Source of the DNA: a virus
Length of the DNA stretch: 47,443 nt
Direction: 5' to 3' (one strand)
Virus record (IMG/VR): IMGVR_UViG_3300027973_000078
Location: 1-47,443 of that record
In this document: positions 32,378 through 41,145 of the stretch, piece after piece
Position numbering within the stretch: the first letter of the stretch is position 1
How the letters are laid out: every line of letters starts with the position of its first letter
Notes under the pieces: generated by a model
Seen by the model: only the letters and a program-made list of their open reading frames with translations
What the model was told of the DNA's origin: nothing
Databases searched by the model: none
Position numbers and translations under genes: made by a program

Positions 32378-33175
32378 TTATTCTATTTCTTCATTCATAA
32401 TTGTTGCATTCACTTCAATTATTGAATCAGGTGCATTGTTAGCATTGTCAGGATATTGAATTGAACCATCATCAGAAATCACACCTTGATCAGCTTCAAT
32501 TGATTTTTGCATTTCAAGTGACATTGGCCCATATTTTGAAATCAATCTTTTGATAACGGTCTTTGAACACATGCCATTGAAGTTGGTTTGCCATGTTCCG
32601 TTTGCATTATCAAATGTTTTTGAGAACTTTTTACCATGCACTTTCAGTTCATCTGTTGACATGAATATTGTTTTTTCAAATCCATTCTTCAATTTGAAGT
32701 ATGCAGCAAAACCAACTATTTCACCATTTGATGGTTTGTCAAAATCAAATACATATCCAGTCAATGGATTATTTGACACTAATTGTCCATTGTATATTGG
32801 TGATTCACCAATTGTTGTGTATTCACCAGATCTAATTGCAAGCTGAATCAATCCTTTGGCGCTAACTTGAAATTGTGCAACTGTTTTTTTTACCCATTGT
32901 CCATTAACATTTGTTGATTGATTGTAAGGAACAATCCATGCATGGCCAATATTATTATTGATTGGTAAATTCAAAACGGCTGCCATTGCAGCAGCTTGAA
33001 ACACGCTTGATGGTTCTGCATTAACCAACATTGGATTTGAACTGACAACTTGCATTACTGATGTAATGTAGTTAGTTGAATTTTGTCCTAATAGTTCATT
33101 GAATTTTTCCAATACTTTTGGTGAATTCATAAAATCTTTGATTGGATTTTTTGATACTTCTAAATTTGTACTCAT
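32378..33175 (-). CDS. recT: RecT-type single-strand annealing protein
   Basis: A 265-residue protein of the RecT family. LNLPINNNIGHAWIVPYNQ (about 69-87) and TVAQFQVSAKGLIQLAIRSGEYTTI (about 98-122) are the standard core blocks. GFAAYFKLKNGFEKTIFMSTDELKVHGKKFSKTF (about 155-188) and SKTVIKRLISKYGPMS (about 204-219) follow in the family order. It anneals complementary single strands resected by the partner nuclease encoded directly upstream. The acidic, disordered C-terminus probably binds SSB or other partners. Confidence 0.93.
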   Translation of the reverse strand: MSTNLEVSKNPIKDFMNSPKVLEKFNELLGQNSTNYITSVMQVVSSNPMLVNAEPSSVFQAAAMAAVLNLPINNNIGHAWIVPYNQSTNVNGQWVKKTVAQFQVSAKGLIQLAIRSGEYTTIGESPIYNGQLVSNNPLTGYVFDFDKPSNGEIVGFAAYFKLKNGFEKTIFMSTDELKVHGKKFSKTFDNANGTWQTNFNGMCSKTVIKRLISKYGPMSLEMQKSIEADQGVISDDGSIQYPDNANNAPDSIIEVNATIMNEEIE

Positions 33176-33197
33176 GGTTTATTTATTTTGGTTGTTA

Positions 33198-33986
33198 TTA
33201 AAAAATATTTAAGGGTTTCACGTCATTGCCATATCCATTCCAGATACCTGTTTTTTTCGCTTCTGAATAACTTTGAAGGTCCTGAATGTATATTTCCCTT
33301 CCAGCGGCCATTGTGTCATTGTCAGCGTAAAACAAGTTGATCAAATATGGTGGATTTTTTTCAACAGCCACAAACATAAATGAATCAGGATTCATTCCAT
33401 TGTGCAACAAGCCTTCAAAATAGAATGGTGCTTGAATGTTGTATCTGAATTTTCTTGCATCTTTTCTGAATGCTTCAGTTGATGCATCTTCTGTTGATTT
33501 AAGGTCAATCACTATTCTTTTGAAGGTATTATATACATCTGGCTTTATTTTGCATTTAACGCCTGTTTCTGGATTAACCCAATAAAAAGGATGTTCAATC
33601 AAACAATTGTATGGATTCAATAATTCTTGCAACAATGGATTGTTCTTAATTGAATTTGCCATTCCTTCAATCTTGATGTAATTTTCAAGTGATAACGGAA
33701 ATTTTCCTTTATTACTTTCAAGAAACATTTTTTTTGCCATTCTTGAACCAATACCACTGAATTTTGGTGAAATAATAAATTGATCAGCAAACAAATGATT
33801 TTCCAATACAAATGTGTGAAATGCACTACCAAAAATTAATGCATCTGACTTTTCTTCATCATATTCGTTTGATTGTTTTACATTCAAGTATTTATATTCA
33901 TAATGTGCTGGTGCTTTATGAACCAGTTTTAATCCTGAATTTGAAATTTCTTCAATGGATTGGTGGTATAATCTGTTTTCATCCAT
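33198..33986 (-). CDS. RecE-like PD-(D/E)XK exonuclease
   Basis: A 262-residue nuclease of the RecE C-terminal type. FGSAFHTFVLE (52-62) holds the conserved His. KCKIKPDVY (144-152) with IVIDLKSTEDAS (158-169) gives the catalytic Asp150, Asp161 and Lys163. FRYNIQAPFYFEGL supplies the conserved Gln. In phage pairs it digests double-stranded ends 5'-3' and loads RecT. The gene is directly before recT on the minus strand. Its ATG overlaps the stop of a 46-residue upstream gene (TAATG). Confidence 0.88.
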   Translation of the reverse strand: MDENRLYHQSIEEISNSGLKLVHKAPAHYEYKYLNVKQSNEYDEEKSDALIFGSAFHTFVLENHLFADQFIISPKFSGIGSRMAKKMFLESNKGKFPLSLENYIKIEGMANSIKNNPLLQELLNPYNCLIEHPFYWVNPETGVKCKIKPDVYNTFKRIVIDLKSTEDASTEAFRKDARKFRYNIQAPFYFEGLLHNGMNPDSFMFVAVEKNPPYLINLFYADNDTMAAGREIYIQDLQSYSEAKKTGIWNGYGNDVKPLNIF

Positions 33987-34126
33987 TACTTGGTGTTTTT
34001 ATGTTTAAACAAACTGAATAATGAACGCTTGAATTGCTCAAGCCTAAAATCATACATTACAAACGCACCTTGTAATGTGTTTTTTAATTCGTGTCTATAC
34101 TTAAATTCAATAAATGGTTTTTTCAT
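33986..34126 (-). CDS. Small 46-residue protein leading the recombination operon
   Basis: A short gene running ATG 34126 to TAA 33986-33988, whose stop codon overlaps the exonuclease ATG by one base (TAATG), which argues strongly that it is real. The product begins MKKPFIEFKYRHELKNTLQ and is basic, with a helical second half (RLEQFKRSLFSLFKHK). It is the first gene after the minus-strand promoter at 34145-34152. Its function is unknown; a nuclease partner or inhibitor of host repair is conceivable from the position alone. Confidence 0.7.
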   Translation of the reverse strand: MKKPFIEFKYRHELKNTLQGAFVMYDFRLEQFKRSLFSLFKHKNTK

Positions 34127-34144
34127 ATCTGTAAATATTTTTCA

Positions 34145-34152
34145 CAAACATA
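34145..34152 (-). promoter_or_regulatory. Minus-strand early promoter (recombination operon)
   Basis: Minus strand TATGTTTG, preceded by TG. The ten bases TGTATGTTTG (34145-34154 on the minus strand) are repeated in inverted orientation at 34199-34208. It lies 18 bases before ATG 34126. Confidence 0.65.
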
Positions 34153-34200
34153 CATAAAAAATAATTAAAAATAAATACACAAATAAAAATAATTTATGTG

Positions 34201-34208
34201 TATGTTTG
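34201..34208 (+). promoter_or_regulatory. Plus-strand early promoter (regulator/replication operon)
   Basis: TATGTTTG -7 box, mirror of the minus-strand one. It overlaps the codons after an ATG at 34198, which therefore cannot be used as a start; ATG 34228 is preferred. Confidence 0.65.
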
Positions 34209-34227
34209 CAGAAACAATTTTAAAAAC

Positions 34228-34416
34228 ATGACAGCATACGAAGAAATAAAAGAAAAGTGTGAACAACTAGATATTTCAATTTCTAGTGTTTGCAAAGAAG
34301 CATCAGTTGATAGACAGCTGGTTGAACGCTGGAAAAAACAAGATCCAAAATCAATTGTTATTTACAACAAGTTAATTGGAATCTTGAATGATAAACAACA
34401 AGAAATAAACCAATAA
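34228..34416 (+). CDS. Small HTH regulator
   Basis: A 62-residue protein from ATG 34228; the longer frame beginning at 34198 would start inside the promoter. Sequence MTAYEEIKEKCEQLDISISSVCKEASVDRQLVERWKKQDPKS has a helix-turn-helix of the Cro/XRE kind (about 14-40), with QLDISISSVCKEASVDRQLVERW as the two-helix core. It is the first gene of the plus-strand early operon and lies beside the divergent -7 boxes of both early operons. An early autoregulator that sets both promoters is likely, by inference. Confidence 0.72.
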   Translation: MTAYEEIKEKCEQLDISISSVCKEASVDRQLVERWKKQDPKSIVIYNKLIGILNDKQQEINQ

Positions 34417-34425
34417 ATAAATCAT

Positions 34426-34887
34426 ATGTATAAAACAACCCTAACAGGCAACATTGGAAATGATGCTGAAGTAAAATCATTTGAAAATGGACAGTCGGTC
34501 ATTACATTTTCAGTTGCACACACCGAAAAATGGAAAGACAAACAAGGTGTTCAACAAGAAAAAACAGAATGGATCAGATGCCAAATGTGGAAACCATCAG
34601 ATAAATTGACTATTGCGCAATATCTGAAAAAAGGCACTAAGTTATTAATTGAAGGACGTGTTTCTGCTAGTTCGTGGATTGATAATTCAACAGGAACGCC
34701 AATTGCAAAATCACAAGTGGAATTGAATGTTTCAAATCTCGAATTTATGTCAACACCACAAGCTGCAACAGCACCAGTTCAAACACAACAGGCTGTTGCA
34801 CAACCAGTACAAGCACAACCAGCACAAACGATTGCACAACCAGCTGTTGCGGATGTGAACAACCCTAATATGGATTTACCCTTTTAA
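34426..34887 (+). CDS. ssb: Single-stranded DNA-binding protein
   Basis: A 153-residue SSB. The OB-fold core spans about residues 1-108: KTTLTGNIGNDAEVKSF, VITFSVAHTEKWKDKQG, TEWIRCQMW, YLKKGTKLLIEGRVSASSW. A flexible Gln/Ala/Pro-rich linker follows (about 110-143). The end, NMDLPF, is the acidic tip that binds partner proteins. It precedes the RadD-like helicase by 13 bases. Confidence 0.95.
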   Translation: MYKTTLTGNIGNDAEVKSFENGQSVITFSVAHTEKWKDKQGVQQEKTEWIRCQMWKPSDKLTIAQYLKKGTKLLIEGRVSASSWIDNSTGTPIAKSQVELNVSNLEFMSTPQAATAPVQTQQAVAQPVQAQPAQTIAQPAVADVNNPNMDLPF

Positions 34888-34900
34888 TTCAAAATAAACA

Positions 34901-36340
34901 ATGCTAAGAGATTACCAAGAAACCACAGTTAATGAAGTTCGTAATGCATACATTGAAAAACACAACACGCCACTTGTTGTGCTTCCAACAGGCGCTGGAA
35001 AAACGGTGGTTTTTTGCCATATAGCACAAACATCTGTTGGGCGTGGAAAACGTGTTTTAATTCTTGTTCACCGTGTTGAATTATTGCGCCAAACATCAGC
35101 AAAATTAAATGAAAATGGTGTGAATCATGGATTGATAAATCCAAGGTTTACACCAAATTTAAATGCTTCAGTTCAGGTTGCATCAGTTCAAACATTAGTA
35201 AATAGATTAAGTAAAATAAATGCACCTGATCTGATAATAATTGACGAAGCACATCATTCAACAGCTGGAAGCTGGAATAAAATAATTAATTTTTTCCCAA
35301 ACGCAAAGATTCTTGGAGTGACTGCAACACCATGTAGATCTGATGGAACTGGACTTGGAAACATTTTTGATAAATTAATCATTGGACCACAAATTGCAGA
35401 ATTGATTAGGCGTGGATTCCTTGTTAAACCAATCGTTTATGCACCAGCAACACGTGTTGATTTGAAAAGTATTAAAATCACACGTGGTGATTATGACAAA
35501 GATCAAATTGCACAATTGATTGATAAACCTAGAATCACTGGTGATGCTGTTTCGCACTACATACGCATTGCTGATGGAATGCCTGCTGTTGTATTCTGTA
35601 TTTCAGTGATGCATGCACAACATGTTGCTGAAGAATTTCGTTCACGTGGATATAAGGCGTTTTCAGTTGATGGCGCAATGGATGATGCTATTCGTGAAAA
35701 ACTATTATCAGGACTTGGTGATGGATCTGTTGATATTATCACATCATGTGATTTGATTTCTGAAGGAACTGACATTCCTGCAATTGGGTGTGCCATTTTA
35801 TTACGTCCAACAATGTCCACTGGTTTATATTTACAACAAGTTGGACGTGCTTTGAGGTTGTCAGAAGGAAAAACCAAGGCAATCATATTGGATCATGTTG
35901 GAAATACACTAATACATGGAATGCCAGACATGGTTCGTGAATGGTCACTTGAAGGTTCAAAGAAAACAAAAAAATCAATTTCTGAAACTGGAATAAGGGT
36001 TTTACAATGTTCTTCATGTTTTGCAATGTTTGAACCAAACCAAGGAAATACATGTGATGTTTGCGGTGAACCAATGAAACTTTCAGCACGTGAAATTGAG
36101 CAAATTGAAGGTGAATTGATTAAGTTATCTGATGAAGAAATTGTCATTCAGAAAAAAGAAAAACAGGATCAAGTCCGAAAAGCAAGAACGCTTGAGGAAT
36201 TATTGAAAATTCAAAAGGAAAATGGATATAAATATGGGTGGGCACAACACATGTTTAATGCTAGAAACAAGAAAATGTTGCAAATTGAAACGCCTGCCAG
36301 AAAAGAAGAACTGATTGATTTAAACGAAGAAATTTTATAA
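34901..36340 (+). CDS. SF2 helicase, RadD-like
   Basis: A 479-residue SF2 helicase. The Q-motif LRDYQ (2-6), Walker A PTGAGKT (29-35), DEAH (115-118), motif III TATPCR, and late motifs SEGTDIPAIGCAILLRPTMSTGLYLQQVGRALR (about 280-315) are all in place. A zinc ribbon, CSSC...CDVC (about 369-388), follows, as in E. coli RadD. RadD acts with SSB in repair of stalled or branched DNA, and the gene lies next to ssb here. A general DNA remodelling role in replication is likely. Confidence 0.9.
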   Translation: MLRDYQETTVNEVRNAYIEKHNTPLVVLPTGAGKTVVFCHIAQTSVGRGKRVLILVHRVELLRQTSAKLNENGVNHGLINPRFTPNLNASVQVASVQTLVNRLSKINAPDLIIIDEAHHSTAGSWNKIINFFPNAKILGVTATPCRSDGTGLGNIFDKLIIGPQIAELIRRGFLVKPIVYAPATRVDLKSIKITRGDYDKDQIAQLIDKPRITGDAVSHYIRIADGMPAVVFCISVMHAQHVAEEFRSRGYKAFSVDGAMDDAIREKLLSGLGDGSVDIITSCDLISEGTDIPAIGCAILLRPTMSTGLYLQQVGRALRLSEGKTKAIILDHVGNTLIHGMPDMVREWSLEGSKKTKKSISETGIRVLQCSSCFAMFEPNQGNTCDVCGEPMKLSAREIEQIEGELIKLSDEEIVIQKKEKQDQVRKARTLEELLKIQKENGYKYGWAQHMFNARNKKMLQIETPARKEELIDLNEEIL

Positions 36341-36378
36341 ATCTTAACACACAATTATAAACTAAAAACAACGACAAA

Positions 36379-36969
36379 ATGTACTTATTTTGTGATACTG
36401 AAACAAATGGATTGCCTAAAAATTGGAATGCATCAGCAACAGATGTTGATAATTGGCCACGAATAATACAAATTGCATTCATTGTTTGTGATGCAAATAT
36501 GAATGTGATTGAAGAATATAAACAATTGATAAAACCTGATAACTGGGTTATTCCAGTTGATAAATTTTGGATTGATAATGGCTATTTAACAGCCACAAAT
36601 CAATTGCTTGGAATGCCTGCTGCTGATGTTCTGAATAATAAATTTTTAACTGCTATATCAAATTGCAAATACATGATTGCGCACAACATGGCATTTGATA
36701 AACCTGTTATTAGTGCTGAATTAATCAGATACGGTTTAAAATCAGAACACAAGCCAATTCCAATTTGCACAATGAAATCAGCTAATTCATGGGTTGGTGC
36801 TAAAAATGCACGTGGTGGCGCAAAATGGCCAAAATTATCCGAATTACACATTAAATGTTTTGGTTTTGATTTTGATGGGGCGCATGATGCACTTGCTGAT
36901 GTACGTGCAACAATGAGGTGTTTTAAATATATGTTGGAAAATAATATTATTGATGAATGGAAATCATAA
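36379..36969 (+). CDS. DnaQ-like 3'-5' exonuclease (DEDDh)
   Basis: A 196-residue exonuclease. Asp6 and Glu8 (FCDTETNGLP), Asp107 (AHNMAFDKP), His169 and Asp174 (GAHDALADVRA) form the DEDDh set. It lacks the polymerase-binding tail of DnaQ, so it may act as a stand-alone proof-reader or trimming nuclease. It is co-directional with the helicase and primase genes, 38 bases after the helicase. Confidence 0.9.
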   Translation: MYLFCDTETNGLPKNWNASATDVDNWPRIIQIAFIVCDANMNVIEEYKQLIKPDNWVIPVDKFWIDNGYLTATNQLLGMPAADVLNNKFLTAISNCKYMIAHNMAFDKPVISAELIRYGLKSEHKPIPICTMKSANSWVGAKNARGGAKWPKLSELHIKCFGFDFDGAHDALADVRATMRCFKYMLENNIIDEWKS

Positions 36970-37009
36970 ATTAAATACTATATTCACACCCCACAAAAAC
37001 CACAACAAA

Positions 37010-37477
37010 ATGAATAAAATTTCAATAAACACTTCAGAAACAAATATTCTCAAAATTTTAATGCTGAAACTTTCTAAATGTGGCGTTGTCATATTTCGAA
37101 ACAATGTTGGAACAGGATGGATTGGAAAAGTTCACCGTGTTACAAAACCAGTGCTTGTTCATATTAATAACGCACCAATTTATTTAAGTCCTGGTGATAT
37201 TGTCATAAAAGATCCACGCCCATTGAATGCTGGATTGTTTAATGGTTCATCTGATTTAATTGGATGGAAAACAATTGAAGTGACACCAGAAATGGTTGGT
37301 AAAAAATTAGCTGTGTTTACTTCAATTGAAGGTAAAAAACACAATGGAAGAATTTCACCAACACAAGCTGTTTGGATTCAAAATGTTAGAAATGCTGGTG
37401 GAATTGCTGGTGTTGCAAGAACTGATGATGAAGCTGAAATGCTGGTGAATAAATTCTTAACTGATGTAAAATCATAA
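37010..37477 (+). CDS. VRR-NUC domain nuclease
   Basis: A 155-residue protein from ATG 37010; the longer frame at 36950 would overlap the exonuclease end and lacks a leader. VVIFRNNVGTGWIGK (about 25-39), PRPLNAGLFNGSSDLIGWKTIEVTPEMVGKKLAVFTSIEGKKHNG (about 65-109) and a 'GRISPTQAVWIQNVRNAGG' end form the VRR-NUC (PD-(D/E)XK) core. Asp in GSSDLIG and the E-x-K of SIEGKK are the catalytic candidates. This family acts as a junction or flap nuclease beside phage helicase and primase genes. Confidence 0.87.
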   Translation: MNKISINTSETNILKILMLKLSKCGVVIFRNNVGTGWIGKVHRVTKPVLVHINNAPIYLSPGDIVIKDPRPLNAGLFNGSSDLIGWKTIEVTPEMVGKKLAVFTSIEGKKHNGRISPTQAVWIQNVRNAGGIAGVARTDDEAEMLVNKFLTDVKS

Positions 37478-37480
37478 ATC

Positions 37481-40204
37481 ATGAATGACATCAAACGCTT
37501 AAAAGATGATTCATCAATTGTTGATGTAATTTCAAACTATGTTCATCTTGAAAAACAAGGAATCCATCACAAGGGATTGTGTCCTTTTCATGAAGATACA
37601 AAACCAACATTGACTGTTACAGAATCAAAAAAGAAATATAAATGTTTTGCATGCGGATCAGGTGGTGATCAGTTTGATTTTCTTGCTGCAATGGGACGCA
37701 CAATGCCTGAAGCAATTGAAGAAATAAAACTTGGAATGGGCGTTTTGGATATTAATCCAATAAAAATAAATGTTCCAAAGAAAACAGAAACAATCTGGAC
37801 TGTGAAATATCCATTTCCTGAATTGAATGATTTTAAGCATTACAAATACGGTTCACCAACCAACGTATGGACGTATAATGATACTGAAGGAAATGCACTT
37901 CAGCACGTTTGTAGATTTGATTTTGAAGATGGCTCAAAACAGGTGCTTCCATTGATTTGGGCGCAAAATGAAACAACGTGTGATTGGCGCTGGATGGCAC
38001 TTGAAAAACCAAGGCCAATATATAATTTGGATTTATTAAATAAATTTCCATATGCTTCAATACTTGTTGTTGAAGGTGAAAAAACAGCACAACATGGACA
38101 AGAACATATTGATCCATCCAAAGTGATTGTTACAACGTGGATTGGTGGTGCAAATGGAATAAAGAATGTTGATTGGTCCCCTTTAAAAGATAGAAGAATC
38201 ATTTATTGTCCAGATCATGATACAAAACAACGTTATGGTGATTCACACAAATCAGCTGGTAAATTAAAACCGTGGTATGAACAACCAGGAAACCATGCAA
38301 TGCTTGAAATCAACAAATTAATTTCAACTGAATATAGTATAAATGATTCCAGATGGGTTAATGTTCCAAATACATTTGATGATAAATGGGACATTGCAGA
38401 TAAGAATTGGAATAATGAAGAATTGCTTCAATTCATTTATGGAAATATTTCTGATGTTCCTGTGATAAATATTGAAGATCAGCAATCAGATGATAATTTA
38501 AAACCATTTGTTGCACCAATTATCATTTCTGAACATCATGATGAAACACCTACAAAAATTCACGGAACTGATAATGATGGAAAAATTAATGTTTTTGAAA
38601 ATGATCATTTCAGATTCCTTGGATATGATAAGGATGAAAATGGAAAATTAACTTATTTCTTCTTTTCGTTTGATGCAAAAACAGTCATTAAATTAGCACC
38701 ATCATCAATGACAAAATCAAATCTGATGATGCTTGGTCCAATTAATTGGTGGGAAAATTTTTTCCCTGGAAGAACTGGATTAAATATTGATGCAGCACAA
38801 CAGTATTTAATTTCATATTCACATACGTGTGGAATCTTCAAGGAAAAATCTATTCGTGGACGTGGTGCTTGGATTGATAATAAACGTTTTGTTGTGCATA
38901 CAGGAAACACACTTATTGTTGATGGTGAATTCATACCATTAAGAAAATTTGAATCAAAGTATGTATATGAAATAAATGATCAGTTAGATTTTTCTATTGG
39001 ACAAAAAATGTCCAAATCAAATGGAAGAAAAGTTATTGATATGATTTCATCTTTACGATGGGAACGTGAAGTAAACGCATATTTATTGGCAGGCTGGTGT
39101 GTTATTTCACCATTCTGTGGTGTTTTACCTTGGCGGCCACATATTTGGGTTACTGGCCCAGCTGGATCAGGAAAATCATGGACAATGGAACATGTTGTAA
39201 AAAAATTAGTTGGTGAAATTGGTGTTGTGATGCAAGGAAAAACAACTGAAGCATATGTTCGTGGAAAACTTCAAAATGATGCATTACCAGTTCTATTTGA
39301 TGAATCTGATGTTGATTCACACAATGACAAGGAGCGTGTTCAATCTGTTTTATCATTGGCTAGATCTTCTAGTTATGGAAATGGTGGTGTTGTTGGTAAA
39401 GGAACACAATCTGGTGGTTCAAAGGAATATCAAATTAGATCATGTTTTGCATTTTCATCAATTGGTGTACAGTTGAATCAGCAATCTGATAGATCAAGAT
39501 TCACAATGCTTGGATTACGTTCATTTGAAGGTTTTAAAAGTGATTCAGATTTTGCAGCGTTTCATGATCAATGGAATTCAATTGTAACTGATGATTTGGT
39601 TAAATCACTTCATTCAAGAACAATGTTTTTGCTTCCAACTATATTAAAGAACATGAAAACATTTACTGATGCAGTAACACAAGTAATTGGAAATAGAAGA
39701 ATTGGTGATCAAGTTGGTGGAATGCTTGCTGGTGCTTACAGTTTGATTTCAAATAGTGAAATAACATTATCAGATGCCATTGAATGGGTTAAACAACGTG
39801 ATTGGAATGAAGAACAGTCACTAGAACAAACCAAAGATGAATATCAATTGTTTGGGCGTATAATGTCACAAGTAACGTTTGTTGATTCACAATTTGGGCG
39901 TGTTGATAGAACAATTGGTGAACTTGTTTCACTTGCAGCCAATAGATCTTCAGAAGTTGGAATATCATTTGATACAGCCAATGCAAGACTTAGAAGATTT
40001 GGACTTATAATCACAAATGAAAAAATAATTATTTCCAATTCATCACCCGAAATATTAAACATCATTAAGGATTCTTCATGGTCCCGAAATTATAACAAGA
40101 TTCTTGAAAGATTACCTTCAAGTGAAAAGATGGAATCAAGGACATTCACACCAGGATTAAAATCAAGGGGTGTTGCACTTCCAATTTCGTTAATATTTGA
40201 TTAA
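37481..40204 (+). CDS. Primase-helicase
   Basis: A 907-residue two-part replication protein. Residues 30-62 (GLCPFHEDTKPTL, YKCFACGSGGDQ) form the CHC2 zinc finger of DnaG primases. A TOPRIM-like VVEGEKTAQHG (about 197) follows, with the second acidic motif in YCPDHDTKQRYGD. The C-terminal half has a helicase core with Walker A TGPAGSGKS (about 557-565) and Walker B LFDE (about 605). The type is DUF927-like, as used by phages that lack DnaB. It would prime and unwind DNA for a host polymerase, since the phage has none. A terminator follows. Confidence 0.92.
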   Translation: MNDIKRLKDDSSIVDVISNYVHLEKQGIHHKGLCPFHEDTKPTLTVTESKKKYKCFACGSGGDQFDFLAAMGRTMPEAIEEIKLGMGVLDINPIKINVPKKTETIWTVKYPFPELNDFKHYKYGSPTNVWTYNDTEGNALQHVCRFDFEDGSKQVLPLIWAQNETTCDWRWMALEKPRPIYNLDLLNKFPYASILVVEGEKTAQHGQEHIDPSKVIVTTWIGGANGIKNVDWSPLKDRRIIYCPDHDTKQRYGDSHKSAGKLKPWYEQPGNHAMLEINKLISTEYSINDSRWVNVPNTFDDKWDIADKNWNNEELLQFIYGNISDVPVINIEDQQSDDNLKPFVAPIIISEHHDETPTKIHGTDNDGKINVFENDHFRFLGYDKDENGKLTYFFFSFDAKTVIKLAPSSMTKSNLMMLGPINWWENFFPGRTGLNIDAAQQYLISYSHTCGIFKEKSIRGRGAWIDNKRFVVHTGNTLIVDGEFIPLRKFESKYVYEINDQLDFSIGQKMSKSNGRKVIDMISSLRWEREVNAYLLAGWCVISPFCGVLPWRPHIWVTGPAGSGKSWTMEHVVKKLVGEIGVVMQGKTTEAYVRGKLQNDALPVLFDESDVDSHNDKERVQSVLSLARSSSYGNGGVVGKGTQSGGSKEYQIRSCFAFSSIGVQLNQQSDRSRFTMLGLRSFEGFKSDSDFAAFHDQWNSIVTDDLVKSLHSRTMFLLPTILKNMKTFTDAVTQVIGNRRIGDQVGGMLAGAYSLISNSEITLSDAIEWVKQRDWNEEQSLEQTKDEYQLFGRIMSQVTFVDSQFGRVDRTIGELVSLAANRSSEVGISFDTANARLRRFGLIITNEKIIISNSSPEILNIIKDSSWSRNYNKILERLPSSEKMESRTFTPGLKSRGVALPISLIFD

Positions 40205-40279
40205 ATCCGTAAATAAAAACAACCTAATGAAATAAATTTTAATTTTCAAACGGTTTATTTTGTGTGGTTGATTCCAAAG

Positions 40280-40318
40280 AAGATGTGCGCCTGTTATGGG
40301 TGTGCATCTTTTTTTTTG
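40280..40318 (+). terminator. Terminator after the primase gene
   Basis: AAGATGTGCGCC, loop TGTTAT, then GGTGTGCATCTT form a 12-bp stem if G-U pairs are allowed, followed by eight Ts. Confidence 0.82.
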
Positions 40319-40358
40319 CGTAAAAAATATATTTTTTAATATTTTTTAGTATTAATGT

Positions 40359-40388
40359 TTTGTTTATTCTTTTTTATGTATATATTTG
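40359..40388 (+). promoter_or_regulatory. Promoter for the small-gene operon
   Basis: TTTG (40359-40362), an 18-base spacer and TATATTTG (40381-40388): a strong host-type promoter. It starts 32 bases before ATG 40420, so it drives the small genes. Confidence 0.75.
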
Positions 40389-40419
40389 TCAAACAGAAAC
40401 CAATTAAAAAATAGATGTC

Positions 40420-40596
40420 ATGCAGGAAAACACATTTCAATCATTTTCAAAAAACACATCAAGACTTAAAAAATGGTGGATCACCAAGGTTCTTGATGAT
40501 AAAAAAAACATCATTGAATCAGGTTCATTCAACCAAGATTTATATGATAAGTTCAAACAAATAGTAAATACACCTGTTTGTTATGTCAAAAAATGA
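40420..40596 (+). CDS. Small 58-residue protein, unknown
   Basis: A gene running ATG 40420 to TGA 40594-40596, first after the promoter at 40359-40388. Its stop overlaps the next ATG (40583) by 14 bases. The product is basic (MQENTFQSFSKNTSRLKKWW and onward) with the repeat-free sequence expected of a small early phage protein. No family recognised. Many early phage proteins of this size bind host factors, but there is no direct evidence here. Confidence 0.65.
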   Translation: MQENTFQSFSKNTSRLKKWWITKVLDDKKNIIESGSFNQDLYDKFKQIVNTPVCYVKK

Positions 40597-40831
40597 AAAC
40601 AGATTCAAAAGAAAATCAATTACCATTGAAATTGAATTCAACTATTTAAAGGATTTAACCATTGTATTTGATGAAATAAAAAAACAATTGAAATATGGTG
40701 AAAATTACGGAAGATTAAAAATTGAAGAATCATTTACTGAATACAATCTTCAATACAATAAGATTCCAGACTATACAGAAGAAAAAATAAACGGTGCATG
40801 GTGCATGGTTATAAAATCAAAAATCAAATAA
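40583..40831 (+). CDS. Small protein, unknown
   Basis: An 82-residue alpha/beta protein that I do not recognise: ITIEIEFNYLKDLTIVFDEIKKQLKYGENYGRLKIEESFTEY, ending in GAWCMVIKSKIK. It overlaps the upstream 58-residue gene by 14 bases and is followed by the next gene after one base. Probably part of an early accessory operon. Confidence 0.65.
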   Translation: MSKNENRFKRKSITIEIEFNYLKDLTIVFDEIKKQLKYGENYGRLKIEESFTEYNLQYNKIPDYTEEKINGAWCMVIKSKIK

Positions 40832-40832
40832 A

Positions 40833-41144
40833 ATGAACTTACAGAAAAAAAAGAAACAAATGCTTGATGCAATTGAATTAATTGATAGAGCGGTTCAATA
40901 TTCAGAAGATATTGAAAATAATACACGTGTGAAGCAACTTGAAAAAAGTGCAATTATTCTGATTGAAGAAATTGGAAAAAATGAATTCTTTGAAAGTGAT
41001 TATCAAACAATCATTAATCAGTTGAATGAATTTGTAAAAGCAATTGAAACTGGAAACAATGAACAAGTTCTTGCAAAAATTGGATTGCTATGTAATGAAT
41101 CAAAAGTTATTTTAGGTGAAATAAATCGAAGAAACGGAAATTAA
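40833..41144 (+). CDS. Small helical protein, unknown
   Basis: A 103-residue, almost wholly helical and acidic protein (MLDAIELIDRAVQYSEDIENN; QLNEFVKAIETGNNEQVLAKIGLLC). It has a basic N-terminus (NLQKKKKQ). One base separates it from the gene before and the gene after, so the three are one operon. No family recognised. Confidence 0.65.
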   Translation: MNLQKKKKQMLDAIELIDRAVQYSEDIENNTRVKQLEKSAIILIEEIGKNEFFESDYQTIINQLNEFVKAIETGNNEQVLAKIGLLCNESKVILGEINRRNGN

Positions 41145-41145
41145 T

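Larger units (their letters stand above)
40205..40419. other. Intergenic stretch with terminator and promoter
   Basis: Between the primase gene and the 58-residue gene: terminator at 40280-40318 and promoter at 40359-40388, otherwise AT-rich DNA. Holds no frame that I would call a gene. Confidence 0.6.

Noticed and set aside
34198-34227. Earlier ATG for the small HTH regulator
   Set aside because: It is covered by the promoter box; the message would begin downstream of it.
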